Assembly (NCBI GenBank): GCA_039180675.1 | Contig: JBCDDC010000001.1 | Location: 226,140 to 290,139, forward strand | DNA: 64,000 nt | Source: Thermohalobaculum sp039180675 | GTDB lineage: Bacteria > Pseudomonadota > Alphaproteobacteria > Rhodobacterales > Rhodobacteraceae | Reading direction: 5' to 3' | Notes under the pieces: model-generated | Seen by the model: only the letters and a program-made list of their open reading frames with translations | Told to the model about the DNA's origin: nothing | The model's database searches: none | Shown: in pieces, positions 6,874 to 16,216 of the stretch | Numbering within the stretch: position 1 is the first letter of the stretch | How the letters are laid out: each line of letters begins with the position of its first letter | Position numbers and translations under genes: made by a program

Positions 6874-8427
6874 ATGTCAGGAATGCCCCGACTGAACCGA
6901 AATCTGATGCTTGCGATAGGGCCAGCGCTGGTGGGAGCACCGGTGTTGGCCCTTATCGCGTTCGGCGGGATCGAGGATGACGTGCATCTGCATGTGATCC
7001 CCCGGACGACCTCGGAGACCGCGCGGATCGAGGCGGTCACTGCGCCGACCACTGATTTCTCAGCGCCCGAGAAGTTCGAGGCTCGCCCCGCGGGCGCCGC
7101 CACGGTTCGGGTCCGCAAGAGGCGCGAGGCGTTCTCCCAGCCCTCGGGCAATATCTCCTTTGAGGGCGAATTGAACTTCAAGGTCGGCAACGGCCTTTTC
7201 AAGAAGATCTGGGTCTCCGCGCCCTCCTCCACCCGGGCGTCCGACGGTCTTGGACCGCTCTACAACGCCCGCTCATGCCAGCGCTGCCACATCAAGGATG
7301 GCCGCGGCCACCCGCCAGCGGGGCCTGGCGACAACGCGATCTCGATGCTTTTGAAGGTTTCGGTTCCCGGTGACGCGGGGGAGAACACGGCATCGATCGA
7401 TGGCTACATCGCGACCGACCCGGAGCCCACCTATGGGCGGCAGCTGCAGGATTTTGCGTTGCCGGGGCACAAAGCTGAATACAGGCTTGATGTCGCCTAT
7501 GAAGAGATCGAAGTCGCACTCTCAGATGGCGAGACCGCGCGCCTGCGCAAACCGATCTACAGCGCGCGAGACCTCGGCTATGGCCCGCTGCACCCGGACG
7601 CGATGCTGTCGCCCCGCGTCGCCCCGCAGATGATCGGCCTTGGCCTGCTCGAAGCCATTCCTGCCGCGGATATCCTGGCCAATGCTGATCCCGAGGATGC
7701 CGATGGTGACGGGATCTCGGGCAGACCAAACATCGTATGGTCGACAGAATATGAGCAGGCGATGCTGGGCCGTTTCGGCCTGAAGGCCGGCACGCCAACG
7801 GTGCGGCATCAATCGGCTGCCGCCTTTGCCGGGGATATCGGGATCTCGACGGCGCTGTTCCCGGCGGCGGCAGGAGACTGCACTGAAACCCAGACCCAGT
7901 GCCTCGACGCGCCAGACGGCGCTAATGAGGCGGAAGACGGGTTTGAACTCAGCAATCAGAGCCTGGAGCTTGTTACCTTCTACAGCCGCAATCTCGGCGT
8001 TCCGGCGCGGCGTGATATCGAAGATCCGACTGTTCTGCACGGCAAGCGGGTTTTCTATGAGACCGGCTGTATCGGCTGCCACACGCCGAAGTTCGTCACC
8101 CACCGTTTGAACGGCCGGGACGAGCAGAGCTTTCAACTCATCTGGCCCTATTCCGATATGCTGCTCCACGATATGGGCGAAGGTCTCGCGGACAACCATC
8201 CGGAAGCGCGCGCGACGGGGCGGGAATGGCGGACCCCGCCATTATGGGGCATCGGCCTGACGGAGGCCGTCAGTGGGCACACGTATCTCCTGCATGATGG
8301 CCGTGCCAGAAACCTGCTGGAGGCCGTTCTTTGGCACGGTGGCGAGGCTCAGGCGCAGCGCGATGCCGTGGTTTCGATGCCGAAAGCTGACCGCGACGCC
8401 CTGATCCGATTTCTAGAGAGCCTCTGA
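6874..8427 (+). CDS. Di-haem oxidoreductase family protein (DHOR, former thiol oxidoreductase)
   Basis: The product is 517 residues with an N-terminal membrane or signal helix (about 8-30) and two covalent haem motifs, C135-Q-R-C-H139 and C399-I-G-C-H403. This is the DUF1111/DHOR architecture of periplasmic di-haem cytochromes related to cytochrome-c peroxidases. An Asp-rich D-x-D-x-D-G loop in the middle could bind calcium. In many marine bacteria this gene sits between two imelysin genes in iron-responsive loci; the reaction is unproven, but redox change of iron during uptake is the natural hypothesis. It overlaps the next start by one base (TGATG). Confidence 0.88.
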   Translation: MSGMPRLNRNLMLAIGPALVGAPVLALIAFGGIEDDVHLHVIPRTTSETARIEAVTAPTTDFSAPEKFEARPAGAATVRVRKRREAFSQPSGNISFEGELNFKVGNGLFKKIWVSAPSSTRASDGLGPLYNARSCQRCHIKDGRGHPPAGPGDNAISMLLKVSVPGDAGENTASIDGYIATDPEPTYGRQLQDFALPGHKAEYRLDVAYEEIEVALSDGETARLRKPIYSARDLGYGPLHPDAMLSPRVAPQMIGLGLLEAIPAADILANADPEDADGDGISGRPNIVWSTEYEQAMLGRFGLKAGTPTVRHQSAAAFAGDIGISTALFPAAAGDCTETQTQCLDAPDGANEAEDGFELSNQSLELVTFYSRNLGVPARRDIEDPTVLHGKRVFYETGCIGCHTPKFVTHRLNGRDEQSFQLIWPYSDMLLHDMGEGLADNHPEARATGREWRTPPLWGIGLTEAVSGHTYLLHDGRARNLLEAVLWHGGEAQAQRDAVVSMPKADRDALIRFLESL

Positions 8428-9443
8428 TGCGCTTTTTCCTGACCCTTGCTCTTTTCTTGGGCTTTGCTGGACCTGCGGTGGCCGATCCTGCGCGGCTGGT
8501 GGAAACCGCGATCGCTGAGCATGTGCTGCCCGGTTTCGCCGAACTGACAGAACAGTCAAAGGCGCTCGCTTCTGCCTCCGAGGCCAGTTGCAAGCCGGAT
8601 GATGCGACGCTGAGAGCCGCCTACAATGCTGCATTCGATGCCTGGCTCGCCGTCGGGCATCTTCGTTTTGGCCCGACCGAGATCGACAGCCGTGGCTTTG
8701 CGCTCACCTTCTGGCCGGACCCGCGGAGCAAGACTTCCAAGGCGCTGGCCAATCTGATCCGCACCGAGGATGTCGCCGTCGAGGATCCCGAAGTCTTCGC
8801 AACGCTTTCCGTTGCCGCCCGTGGCTTCTTTGCGCTGGAGCGGATGCTCTATGACCCGGCGATCCAGGCCGCAGGTGAGGAGTCATATCGATGCCAGCTC
8901 ACCCGCGCCATCGCGGCAGACATCGCGCGCACGAGTGCGCTGATCGAACGCGACTGGGTCGAGGGCTACGCGCCCCTGATGCTGAGCGCTGGTACTGGCA
9001 ACGAGACCTATGCAACCCCACGGGAGGCGGTGAAGGAGTTTTTCAAATCGCTCTCCAGCGGTTTGCAGTTCACCTCCGAGTTGCGCCTTGGCCGACCGCT
9101 CGGAACGTTCGACCGCCCGCGTCCCCGAAGGGCCGAGGCGCGGTTGTCTGAGCGCTCCTTGCGCAACGTCGTGCTCTCTGTCGAGACTAGTAGAGAACTC
9201 GCCTCAATTCTGGCAGCCGAGTTTCCCGAGATCGACGCCGAGCTCGCCACAGCGGAGTTGAGGGTGAAGGAGCAGGCATCCGAACTGGACGATCCTGTCT
9301 TCGCGTCGGTCTCTGATGTAACGGGCCGCCTCAGGGTCGAGATCCTGCAGCAGTCGGTCGATTCTCTCCGGAACATCATTCGCAATCAGCTTGGTCCGGC
9401 TCTCGGGGTCGCGCAGGGCTTCAATGCGCTTGATGGCGATTGA
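8427..9443 (+). CDS. Second imelysin-family protein, variant active motif
   Basis: The 338-residue product has a clear signal peptide (MRFFLTLALFLGFAGPAVA, cut near residue 20). The imelysin fold is recognisable from the N-terminal helical core with R-F-G-P-T-E and the Trp-Pro-Asp-Pro segment, but the GxHxxE motif of the first imelysin is replaced by G-F-F-A-L-E, so the motif histidine is lost. It is translationally coupled to the di-haem gene (1-bp overlap) and ends one base before the next start. It probably forms a functional pair with the first imelysin, with different metal or haem ligation; that is inference. Confidence 0.85.
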   Translation: MRFFLTLALFLGFAGPAVADPARLVETAIAEHVLPGFAELTEQSKALASASEASCKPDDATLRAAYNAAFDAWLAVGHLRFGPTEIDSRGFALTFWPDPRSKTSKALANLIRTEDVAVEDPEVFATLSVAARGFFALERMLYDPAIQAAGEESYRCQLTRAIAADIARTSALIERDWVEGYAPLMLSAGTGNETYATPREAVKEFFKSLSSGLQFTSELRLGRPLGTFDRPRPRRAEARLSERSLRNVVLSVETSRELASILAAEFPEIDAELATAELRVKEQASELDDPVFASVSDVTGRLRVEILQQSVDSLRNIIRNQLGPALGVAQGFNALDGD

Positions 9444-9444
9444 G

Positions 9445-10521
9445 ATGACCAGTCGGCGGACCTTTCTCAAAACTTTGGCGGCGACGGGTGTCGCACCGAG
9501 CCTGACATGGGCGGATGCGAGGGCGCCGAGCTTCCTCTCGGCCGCGATGATGCCGGACGGCAGCTTCGGCCTGATCGGTCTCGATGGGCTGGCCGCCCCG
9601 CTCTTCACCATCCCGCTGCCCACCCGCGGTCATGCCGCCTGCGTGCATCCGGTCCGGCCTGAGGCGATTGCATTCGCCCGGCGCCCCGGCACGTTTGCGG
9701 TGGTGATCGATTGTGCGCGGGGCGAGACAATCGCGACGCTCGAGAGCCCGCCGGAGCGGCATTTCTACGGGCACGGAGCCTTTTCCCGCTCCGGCGACCT
9801 GTTGTTCACGACCGAGAATGCCTACGAGATTGGCGAAGGCCGGATCGGGATCTGGTATGCAAGCGCCGGGTATCGCCGTGTGGGCGAAATCCGCTCTGGC
9901 GGGATCGGGCCGCATGAAGTCCGGCGCCTTCCGGGAAGCGATATCCTGCTGGTCGCGAATGGCGGCATCGACACCCATCCGGAGACGGGGCGTGAGAAGC
10001 TGAACCTGCCGACCATGCGCTCGAACCTGAGTTATGTCACGCAGGATGGCAATGTGCTCGACCAGGTGGAACTGCCGACCGAACAGCGGCTGAACTCTAT
10101 CCGCCACATCGATGCGGGTCCCGATGGCATAGTGGCCTTCGCGTGCCAATGGCAGGGCGCGCTCAGCGAAACTCCGCCACTGCAGGGTGTTCACAGAATG
10201 GGTGAGCCGATCACGCTGTTGCCCGTTCCCGGCGACCTAGGGCCACTCGCGGGGTATGCGGGCAGTGTCGCTGTCACAAGAACCGGTGCCGGGATCGGCG
10301 TGACCTACCCGCGTGCGAACACGTACATCATTTGGCCGGATGGTGCCGGGAGCGAAGGCACCGCCCATCGCTTGACCGATGCGTGCGGGATCAGCGCTTC
10401 GAAGCACGGCTTCGTCGTCACGTCAGGCGAAGGCAGGGTGATCGAGCAAACTGGAGCCTCGACGAACGAACTGCGCCAAATGCCATGTTCGTGGGACAAT
10501 CATCTTATTCCCGTCGCCTGA
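9445..10521 (+). CDS. Tat-exported DUF1513 beta-propeller-like protein
   Basis: Start ATG at 9445 gives 358 residues and places a twin-arginine signal (T-S-R-R-T-F-L-K, then an Ala/Thr-rich core ending WADA) at the N-terminus. An in-frame ATG at 9424 would add seven residues within the imelysin coding end and is less likely. The body repeats Gly/Asp-rich beta segments and includes H-F-Y-G-H-G-A-F-S, characteristic of DUF1513. Tat export implies folding or cofactor loading in the cytoplasm. It closes the imelysin/di-haem operon. The function of DUF1513 is unknown; the constant company of imelysins argues for periplasmic iron handling. Confidence 0.85.
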   Translation: MTSRRTFLKTLAATGVAPSLTWADARAPSFLSAAMMPDGSFGLIGLDGLAAPLFTIPLPTRGHAACVHPVRPEAIAFARRPGTFAVVIDCARGETIATLESPPERHFYGHGAFSRSGDLLFTTENAYEIGEGRIGIWYASAGYRRVGEIRSGGIGPHEVRRLPGSDILLVANGGIDTHPETGREKLNLPTMRSNLSYVTQDGNVLDQVELPTEQRLNSIRHIDAGPDGIVAFACQWQGALSETPPLQGVHRMGEPITLLPVPGDLGPLAGYAGSVAVTRTGAGIGVTYPRANTYIIWPDGAGSEGTAHRLTDACGISASKHGFVVTSGEGRVIEQTGASTNELRQMPCSWDNHLIPVA

Positions 10522-10523
10522 AC

Positions 10524-10565
10524 CAGCCGAGTTGGTGGATCGGGAGACTGCCAAACTCACGGCTG
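10524..10565. terminator. Possible terminator between convergent operons
   Basis: CAGCCG (10524-10529) pairs with CGGCTG (10560-10565) in the 70-bp gap between the DUF1513 gene and the convergent FAD oxidase gene; neighbouring AGTT and AACT extend the stem imperfectly. The loop is long and there is no U-run, so support is weak. Confidence 0.25.
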
Positions 10566-10591
10566 AACCTGTCACACGACAAGACTGACCC

Positions 10592-11866
10592 TCAGGCGCT
10601 CTTCAGGATCTGATTGGCGGTGAAGGCAAGGTCGTAGAGCTTTGATCGCAACCCTGCGCGAGGCGCTGCCGCCAGGTCGGTGATCGGCAGGGGGAGATGT
10701 TTGGGGTCCATTCCGGTCAACAAATCGGCCATCGATTGGCCGAACAAGGTGCCTGTCGTTATACCGCGGCCATTGTATCCGATCGGCGTCCAAAGGCCCT
10801 CGGCGAGGTTGTGGATGCGTGGCAGATGGTCTGGTGTCATCGCAATCTGCCCGTGCCATGCCTCTTCGAATTCGACCTGGCCCAGATCCGGGAAAACCCG
10901 GGCGATCTGCTTCGCTGCCCAGCGGCGTGTGAGACCTCGATCTTTCGTCCCGATAATCCGCCCCATGGTCCCGATCAGCAGGCGATCCGCCGCATCGCGG
11001 CGATAGTTGAACATGATGGGCCCGGTGTCCCAGAGCCCTTGGCGCTTAGGCAAAATATGTGCCGCGTCGGGCCCCATCGGCGTGGTGGCAAACTGCAGGT
11101 AATGGATCTTGGTGAAGACGTTTTTCAGGCCGGGCCAGAGGTCATCGGTATAGGCATTTGTTCCAAGCACGACGGTCGACGCGGTGATATCGCCCTGATC
11201 GGTCTCGACCCGCCATTTCTCGCCCCCTCGATGGAGCTTCCTGACCTGTACGCCGATGCTGAGCTTTGCCCCTGCTGCCACCGCTGCCCTCGCGAGCCCC
11301 CGGCAATAGCCCATCGGGTTGATGGTCCCGCCGCGATGGTCGAGGAGGCCGCCGTGGAAAGCCTTCGATCCGATCAGAGAGGCCACATCCTCCCGGCTGA
11401 TCAGATCGACCGGCTCGCCGAGGCGCTGCCACTCCGCGTGACGTTCCTTCAGATCTTCAAAGCCCGACGGCGCATGAGCGGCATGTACGGTTCCTGTCTT
11501 TGTCGCCTCACACCTGATCTGATGCTTTTCGATCAGGTCGAAGACGGTCCTGGGGCCGTTGCCGAAGCGTTCGATGAACCGCGGCCCGTAAGTCTCCCCA
11601 AGCTTCTGGCGCACTTTCGCGGGCGGCAGCCAGAGGGCCGCGTTTACAAGGCCGACATTGCGGCCAGATCCGCCGAAGCCGACATGTCTCGCCTCCAGAA
11701 CATGGGCGGAGAGACCTTTCTCGGCGCAGTGCAAGGCTGTTGAGAGACCGGTAAACCCGCCGCCGACAATGGCGACGTCGTAGTGGCCGTCGGGCTCAAA
11801 CGCTGCGCCGATATCCGCTTCTTGAGCGGTCGTGTTCCAGAGAGAGATCGGCGGCGTTCGGGTCAT
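10592..11866 (-). CDS. FAD-dependent amine/amino-acid oxidoreductase (DAO family)
   Basis: This 424-residue cytoplasmic flavoprotein has an N-terminal Rossmann motif (G-G-G-F-T-G, about residues 34-39, closing in an acidic residue) and the DAO-type C-terminal G-Y-N-G-R-G-I. It resembles OrdL/PuuB-like oxidases that act on N-substituted amino acids or gamma-glutamyl amines. It is the last gene of the operon that begins with the amino-acid binding protein at 18458 and lies 107 bp after the IclR gene. It presumably oxidises the imported substrate or a product of it; the substrate cannot be read from sequence. Confidence 0.87.
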   Translation of the reverse strand: MTRTPPISLWNTTAQEADIGAAFEPDGHYDVAIVGGGFTGLSTALHCAEKGLSAHVLEARHVGFGGSGRNVGLVNAALWLPPAKVRQKLGETYGPRFIERFGNGPRTVFDLIEKHQIRCEATKTGTVHAAHAPSGFEDLKERHAEWQRLGEPVDLISREDVASLIGSKAFHGGLLDHRGGTINPMGYCRGLARAAVAAGAKLSIGVQVRKLHRGGEKWRVETDQGDITASTVVLGTNAYTDDLWPGLKNVFTKIHYLQFATTPMGPDAAHILPKRQGLWDTGPIMFNYRRDAADRLLIGTMGRIIGTKDRGLTRRWAAKQIARVFPDLGQVEFEEAWHGQIAMTPDHLPRIHNLAEGLWTPIGYNGRGITTGTLFGQSMADLLTGMDPKHLPLPITDLAAAPRAGLRSKLYDLAFTANQILKSA

Positions 11867-11973
11867 CGTGCAAGATCTCCATATCGAAGTTTGGCGACAG
11901 GGCGGTGCAGGCCAATGATATCGAAAAACCCAGAAACCTCTTCGAATGGCGTCGTCGAAAACACTCGCATCTC

Positions 11974-12744
11974 CTATAGCCTCGCAAGGGTCTCGGATAC
12001 CGACTGTGTGGCATGCTGAACCAGCGCCCCGATGCGCTCGATATCGCCTTCAGCCAGATTGACGTTTGGCGCCGAGACACCGAGGGCGCCAGCCGCGGCC
12101 CCATCCGGCAACAGGATCGCGGCGCCAAAGCTGTATATCTGCGGCCGGAACTCACCCGTATCGATCGCATAGCCGCGAAGGCTGGTGGCGCTCATATCCT
12201 CGTCCAGAGCCTCGATATCAGTGATCGTCCGATCCGTATAAGCCCTGAGTGACGAGGAGAGCGCGCTGCGCAGTTCAGCGTACTCAGTCGCAAGAATGGC
12301 TTTGCCCGTGCCGACGCAGTAGATCGGAGCCGTCCCGCCGATCGGGTTCCAGGAGCGGATCGGTTTCGAGCTCTCGATCTTATCGATGTAGACGATCTGC
12401 AGCCCGTCGCGGACCGCCAGGTAGATGGTCTCCTCCGTTTCTTCTGAGAGAAAATGCATCATCTGCCGTGCCGCTGATCTGAGGTTCAGGTTCTCGACCA
12501 CAGCGCGCCCGACCTGCCAGGTTTTGAGCGTGGCGCTGTAGGTCTTGTTGGCCTCGCGCCTGACATAGCCGAGGGTTGAGAGCGTCTGGAGCAGCCGGAA
12601 CGTGTTCGACTTGGTGAGGGTGAGTTCTCTCGACAATTCAGACACGCCCATGCTGCCCTTCGCAGCGGTCAGAGCCTCCAGAATGCTGAGGCCCTTCGAT
12701 AGCGTTGAATCCACGCGCGGTGCCGGGTTTGCGTTATCTGCCAT
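11974..12744 (-). CDS. IclR-family transcriptional regulator
   Basis: The 256-residue product has the IclR winged helix-turn-helix (about residues 15-75, with G-V-S-E-L-S-R-E-L and S-N-T-F-R-L-L-Q-T-L) and the effector-binding domain (about 90-250, including Y-I-D-K-I-E-S and a C-V-G-T-G-K-A segment). It overlaps the molybdoenzyme gene upstream by 11 bp, so it is made from the operon it most likely controls. The tandem repeats at 18472-18507 ahead of the operon are a candidate site for it. Confidence 0.9.
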   Translation of the reverse strand: MADNANPAPRVDSTLSKGLSILEALTAAKGSMGVSELSRELTLTKSNTFRLLQTLSTLGYVRREANKTYSATLKTWQVGRAVVENLNLRSAARQMMHFLSEETEETIYLAVRDGLQIVYIDKIESSKPIRSWNPIGGTAPIYCVGTGKAILATEYAELRSALSSSLRAYTDRTITDIEALDEDMSATSLRGYAIDTGEFRPQIYSFGAAILLPDGAAAGALGVSAPNVNLAEGDIERIGALVQHATQSVSETLARL

Positions 12745-15073
12745 TGGCTGCGCCCTTGGGTTTCACGTCGCTTCGCGGGATGAAATCCGGTTGATCGAAG
12801 GCGCGGACGCGACCCGGTGCGCCCTCAAACTTTCGCACATCGATGCGGGCGGAATGCGATGCCGGGCTCTGACTGAACTCGGATGTCCGCAGATCGTGGG
12901 TCAGCACGTTGGGATTTCCGTGCCGGTCCCTGTCTTGCTCGGCGTCGAAGTCAGGATCATACCAGGCGCCGGTCCAGAGAAAGGCGACACCCTTTGCCAC
13001 ATCTTCGGTGATGCGGGCGCCCGCGAGGCATCGCCCGCGATCATTCCAAAGCTCGACGATATCGCCATTGGCGATGCCGCGCTCGCCCGCGTCTTCCGGG
13101 TGCAGGAGCACCGGCTCCCGGCCTGCGATCTTATTTGAAAGGCTGAGCGCACCGTTATCGTGCTGGCTATGAAGCCGCGTCCCGGGCTGGCCGGAGATCA
13201 GTGCGAGAGGAAAATCTCTGGTGGCCGGGTCGGCCAGGTCGCGCGGCGCATTCCATGCCGCGTGGCCCGGGCAGTCGATCAAGCCGAAACCTGCGACCGC
13301 TTCGGAGAAGATCTCGATCTGCCCACTGGGCGTCTGCCGCGGGTTGGCCTCAGGGTCCGCGCGGAAGTCTGACAGGAAGACCTGTTCAGGCGTCGGATCT
13401 GGCAGCTCAATGATATCGCCATGAAGGAACTCGTCCCACTCAGGCAGCGATATCTGCAACTCCTGCGCAGCTTTTTGCGTGTCGAACCACATCTGACGGA
13501 GCCAAGCGTCCGCATCTTTTCCTTCGGTGAATCGGTCGTTAACACCAAGCCGGGAGGCGAGTTCGGAATAGATCTCGTACTCGACCCGTGCGTGCCCGGG
13601 GGCCTCGACCGATTTCAGCATGGGGACCAGAATGTTGTCGGTTTGGCCGCCGCCAAAGTCAGTCCGTTCCTGAGGAGCTACAACGGGCAGCACGATATCA
13701 GCGTGCCTTGCGGTTGCCGTCCAATTGATCTCGTTGACGATGACCGTCTCGGGTCGCTGGAAGGTCACCCTCAGACGGTTCAGGTCCTGATGGTGGTGGA
13801 ACGGGTTGCCGCCTGCCCACCAGACGAGCCGGGTATCCGGGAAGGTCAGGGTCTGCCCATCGTACCGATACTCCTCGCCTGGCCTGAGCAGCATGTCCGC
13901 GGCCATCGCCACGGGGATGTACGTCTCAACAGGATTGGCGCCTTGGGGCAGGACGCCATAGCGGAACGGACGGCTGACATTCCCAATATGGCCGTTGACG
14001 GCATAGCCGATCGTGTAGCCTCCGCCCGGCAGGCCGATCTGTCCCAGCATCGCCGCGAGCGTGACGGTCATCCAGAGCGGCTGCTCGCCCCAATCGGCGC
14101 GCTGCAGGCCAGCGGCGCAGGAGATCATCGTGCGCCCGCCCGCCATCTCGCGGGCCAGATCCCTGAGCCGCCCCGCGTCGAGGTCTGATATCCCCGCCGC
14201 CCATTCGGCGCTCTTAGCGATGCCGTCCGCGCTTCCGTTCAGATAGGCAGCAAAGCGGTCGAACCCGACCGTGTAGCGGTCGAGAAACGCCTGATCGTGA
14301 AGGTTCTCGGTCAGTAAGGTGTGCGCCAGCCCCATCATGACGGCTGTATCCGTCCCCGGCCTCGGCGCGAGCCATTCGGCGGAAAGCCGGTCGGCTGCGT
14401 CGGTCCTCAGCGGACTTAGGTTTACGAAGCGCACACCGTTTCGAACACACTCCTCCAGATTCTCCGCCATTCGGTGACGCGATGCCCCGCCGTCGCAGAT
14501 CTGTGTGTTTCGCATGGCGAGCCCGCCGAAGAGGACTACCAGATCGCTGTGTTTGGCGATTACGGGCCAGCGGGTGGCCTCGACGATATGGCGGCGGAAA
14601 CTGCCGCCGACGATCCGCGGCATTGCGACCAGGGCCGCGTTGTAGCTGTAGTTGCCCTCGGAACGGACAAACCCGCCGATCGTGTTGAGAAAGCGTTTGA
14701 GCTGGCTCTGGGCATGGTGGAACCGCCCGGCGCTCGCCCAACCGTAGGAGCCTGCAAAGATCGCCTCGTTGCCATGCTGCTCTCTGATGCGGGTGAGTTC
14801 CGCCGCGATCAGATCCAGCGCTTCGTCCCAGCCGACCTCGACAAACGGATCCCGGCCGCGCTCGCCTCGGCGCCCCTCCAGCCACGAAGCCCTGACCGCG
14901 GGGCGCAGCACGCGCGCGGTGCCATTCAGGCTGCCAGCAATGTTCTCGTTGAGCGGCGACGGATCCGGATCGCTCGGATGCGGTTTCACGGACGTGATTC
15001 TGCCATCTCGCGTCTCAACGACGCCGATCCCCCAATGCGAGGATGTCAGAGCTGTTCGAGTTTCATCACGCAT
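12734..15073 (-). CDS. Molybdopterin-dependent S-/N-oxide reductase (BisC/TorA-like, cytoplasmic)
   Basis: The 779-residue product aligns by motif with the DMSO reductase family: an N-terminal Trp-containing SHWG segment, G-S-Y-G-W-A-S114 carrying the serine Mo ligand of BisC/TorA/DorA enzymes, several pterin-binding segments (G-G-N-P-F-H-H; N-E-I-N-W-T) and a C-terminal molydopterin-dinucleotide domain (SGQPGTRLHSQ). There is no Tat signal and no N-terminal Fe-S motif, so it acts in the cytoplasm, as BisC does. Likely substrates are a sulfoxide or N-oxide. It lies 72 bp after the permease gene and overlaps the IclR gene. Confidence 0.85.
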   Translation of the reverse strand: MRDETRTALTSSHWGIGVVETRDGRITSVKPHPSDPDPSPLNENIAGSLNGTARVLRPAVRASWLEGRRGERGRDPFVEVGWDEALDLIAAELTRIREQHGNEAIFAGSYGWASAGRFHHAQSQLKRFLNTIGGFVRSEGNYSYNAALVAMPRIVGGSFRRHIVEATRWPVIAKHSDLVVLFGGLAMRNTQICDGGASRHRMAENLEECVRNGVRFVNLSPLRTDAADRLSAEWLAPRPGTDTAVMMGLAHTLLTENLHDQAFLDRYTVGFDRFAAYLNGSADGIAKSAEWAAGISDLDAGRLRDLAREMAGGRTMISCAAGLQRADWGEQPLWMTVTLAAMLGQIGLPGGGYTIGYAVNGHIGNVSRPFRYGVLPQGANPVETYIPVAMAADMLLRPGEEYRYDGQTLTFPDTRLVWWAGGNPFHHHQDLNRLRVTFQRPETVIVNEINWTATARHADIVLPVVAPQERTDFGGGQTDNILVPMLKSVEAPGHARVEYEIYSELASRLGVNDRFTEGKDADAWLRQMWFDTQKAAQELQISLPEWDEFLHGDIIELPDPTPEQVFLSDFRADPEANPRQTPSGQIEIFSEAVAGFGLIDCPGHAAWNAPRDLADPATRDFPLALISGQPGTRLHSQHDNGALSLSNKIAGREPVLLHPEDAGERGIANGDIVELWNDRGRCLAGARITEDVAKGVAFLWTGAWYDPDFDAEQDRDRHGNPNVLTHDLRTSEFSQSPASHSARIDVRKFEGAPGRVRAFDQPDFIPRSDVKPKGAANGR

Positions 15074-15145
15074 ATCAGACTCTGCAATCAGGAATTCGTG
15101 TTTCCGGTTCTGTGCTGTCGCGAACCATATCCGCGCCCCTGATCT

Positions 15146-16216
15146 CTAATGCTGCTCCTGTTTCATCCGGTTCTTCAGGTATTCGCCGTACTGGCCCAAG
15201 GAAGAGATGAAGACCCAGTAGATGAACGCGATGAAGACATAGGTCTCCATGTAATAGGGCACCCATTCGCCCGTTCCAAACGCTGCGCTTGCCGATGCCA
15301 GCAGATCGAAGAAGCCAATGATGATCACGACCGCCGTCTCCTTGAACGTCACGACCACCATGTTGATCGTTGCGGGTAGGGCGTGGCGGAAGACCTGTGG
15401 CATAACGATGAGCCAGAGCACCTGCCACTTGCCGAGGCCGAGCGCTGCGCCCGCCTCGAATTGGCCGTTCGGGATGGCCTGAAAGCCACCCCGGAACACT
15501 TCGGCCTGGTAGCAGGCGAAGAAGAGCGCGAAGGCCACGATTACGCGCCAGATCTTGTCACCCTGCAGCCAATCGGGCAGCAGGATCGGCAGGACCACGG
15601 CGGCGGTGAATAGCGTGGTCAACAGCGGCAGCGAGCGGATGAAGTCGATGATCAGGGATGCAACCAATCGCACCACCGGCAGCCGCGAACGGCGCATCAG
15701 CGCGAGCCCCAGCCCCATCGGCATGCCCAAAAGCACGACCGAGGAGAACAGGAACAGGACAAGCGACAGCCCGCCCCACTTGTCGGTGGTGACCTGCTCG
15801 AGCCCGATCAGGCTGCCTTCCATCAGCAGATAGTAGATCGCGAACCCCGCGATCCAGAGCGTTATAAGACGCCTCCCAGTCCAGAACCACGGAATGCAAG
15901 AGAGCACGACCGTCCCGATAATTGCCACGGCGGCGAGCGTGGAGCGCCAGTGCTGGTCGAAGGGATAGAGCCCGAAGAGGATCAACCTGTGGCGCGCGTC
16001 GATGACCGACCAGCACGCCCCGGCGCCCGCCTGCTGGCAGAGCGTGACATCCTCGGCCCGCCAGACGGCACGCAGCACCGCCCAGTCCAGCGCAGTCCAG
16101 CTCAGCCAAGTGAAGATCGCCAGAACCACCAGCGTGATCGCGGTATCTAGAGGGGTCGCGAATGCGCGCTGTTTCAGCGTGGGGAGCAGACCCATCTGCG
16201 CTGGCGCCGCGCTCAC
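15146..16216 (-). CDS. Amino-acid ABC transporter permease (AapM/BztC type)
   Basis: This 356-residue membrane protein has a long N-terminal region with three hydrophobic helices, then the polar amino-acid permease core (about 150-345) with the EAA-like loop near G-A-A-L-G-L-G-K-W-Q and F-K-E-T-A. It pairs with the preceding permease (4-bp overlap at 16213-16216) to form the heterodimeric channel. In the Aap/Bzt systems the next gene encodes the ATPase (AapP/BztD); here the next gene is the molybdoenzyme and no ABC ATPase gene is present in the window. Confidence 0.88.
   Translation of the reverse strand: MSAAPAQMGLLPTLKQRAFATPLDTAITLVVLAIFTWLSWTALDWAVLRAVWRAEDVTLCQQAGAGACWSVIDARHRLILFGLYPFDQHWRSTLAAVAIIGTVVLSCIPWFWTGRRLITLWIAGFAIYYLLMEGSLIGLEQVTTDKWGGLSLVLFLFSSVVLLGMPMGLGLALMRRSRLPVVRLVASLIIDFIRSLPLLTTLFTAAVVLPILLPDWLQGDKIWRVIVAFALFFACYQAEVFRGGFQAIPNGQFEAGAALGLGKWQVLWLIVMPQVFRHALPATINMVVVTFKETAVVIIIGFFDLLASASAAFGTGEWVPYYMETYVFIAFIYWVFISSLGQYGEYLKNRMKQEQH

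Noticed and set aside
10697..11743. A 348-codon plus-strand frame opposite the FAD oxidase
   Set aside because: Shadow frame; the minus-strand protein has the Rossmann motif and DAO pattern.
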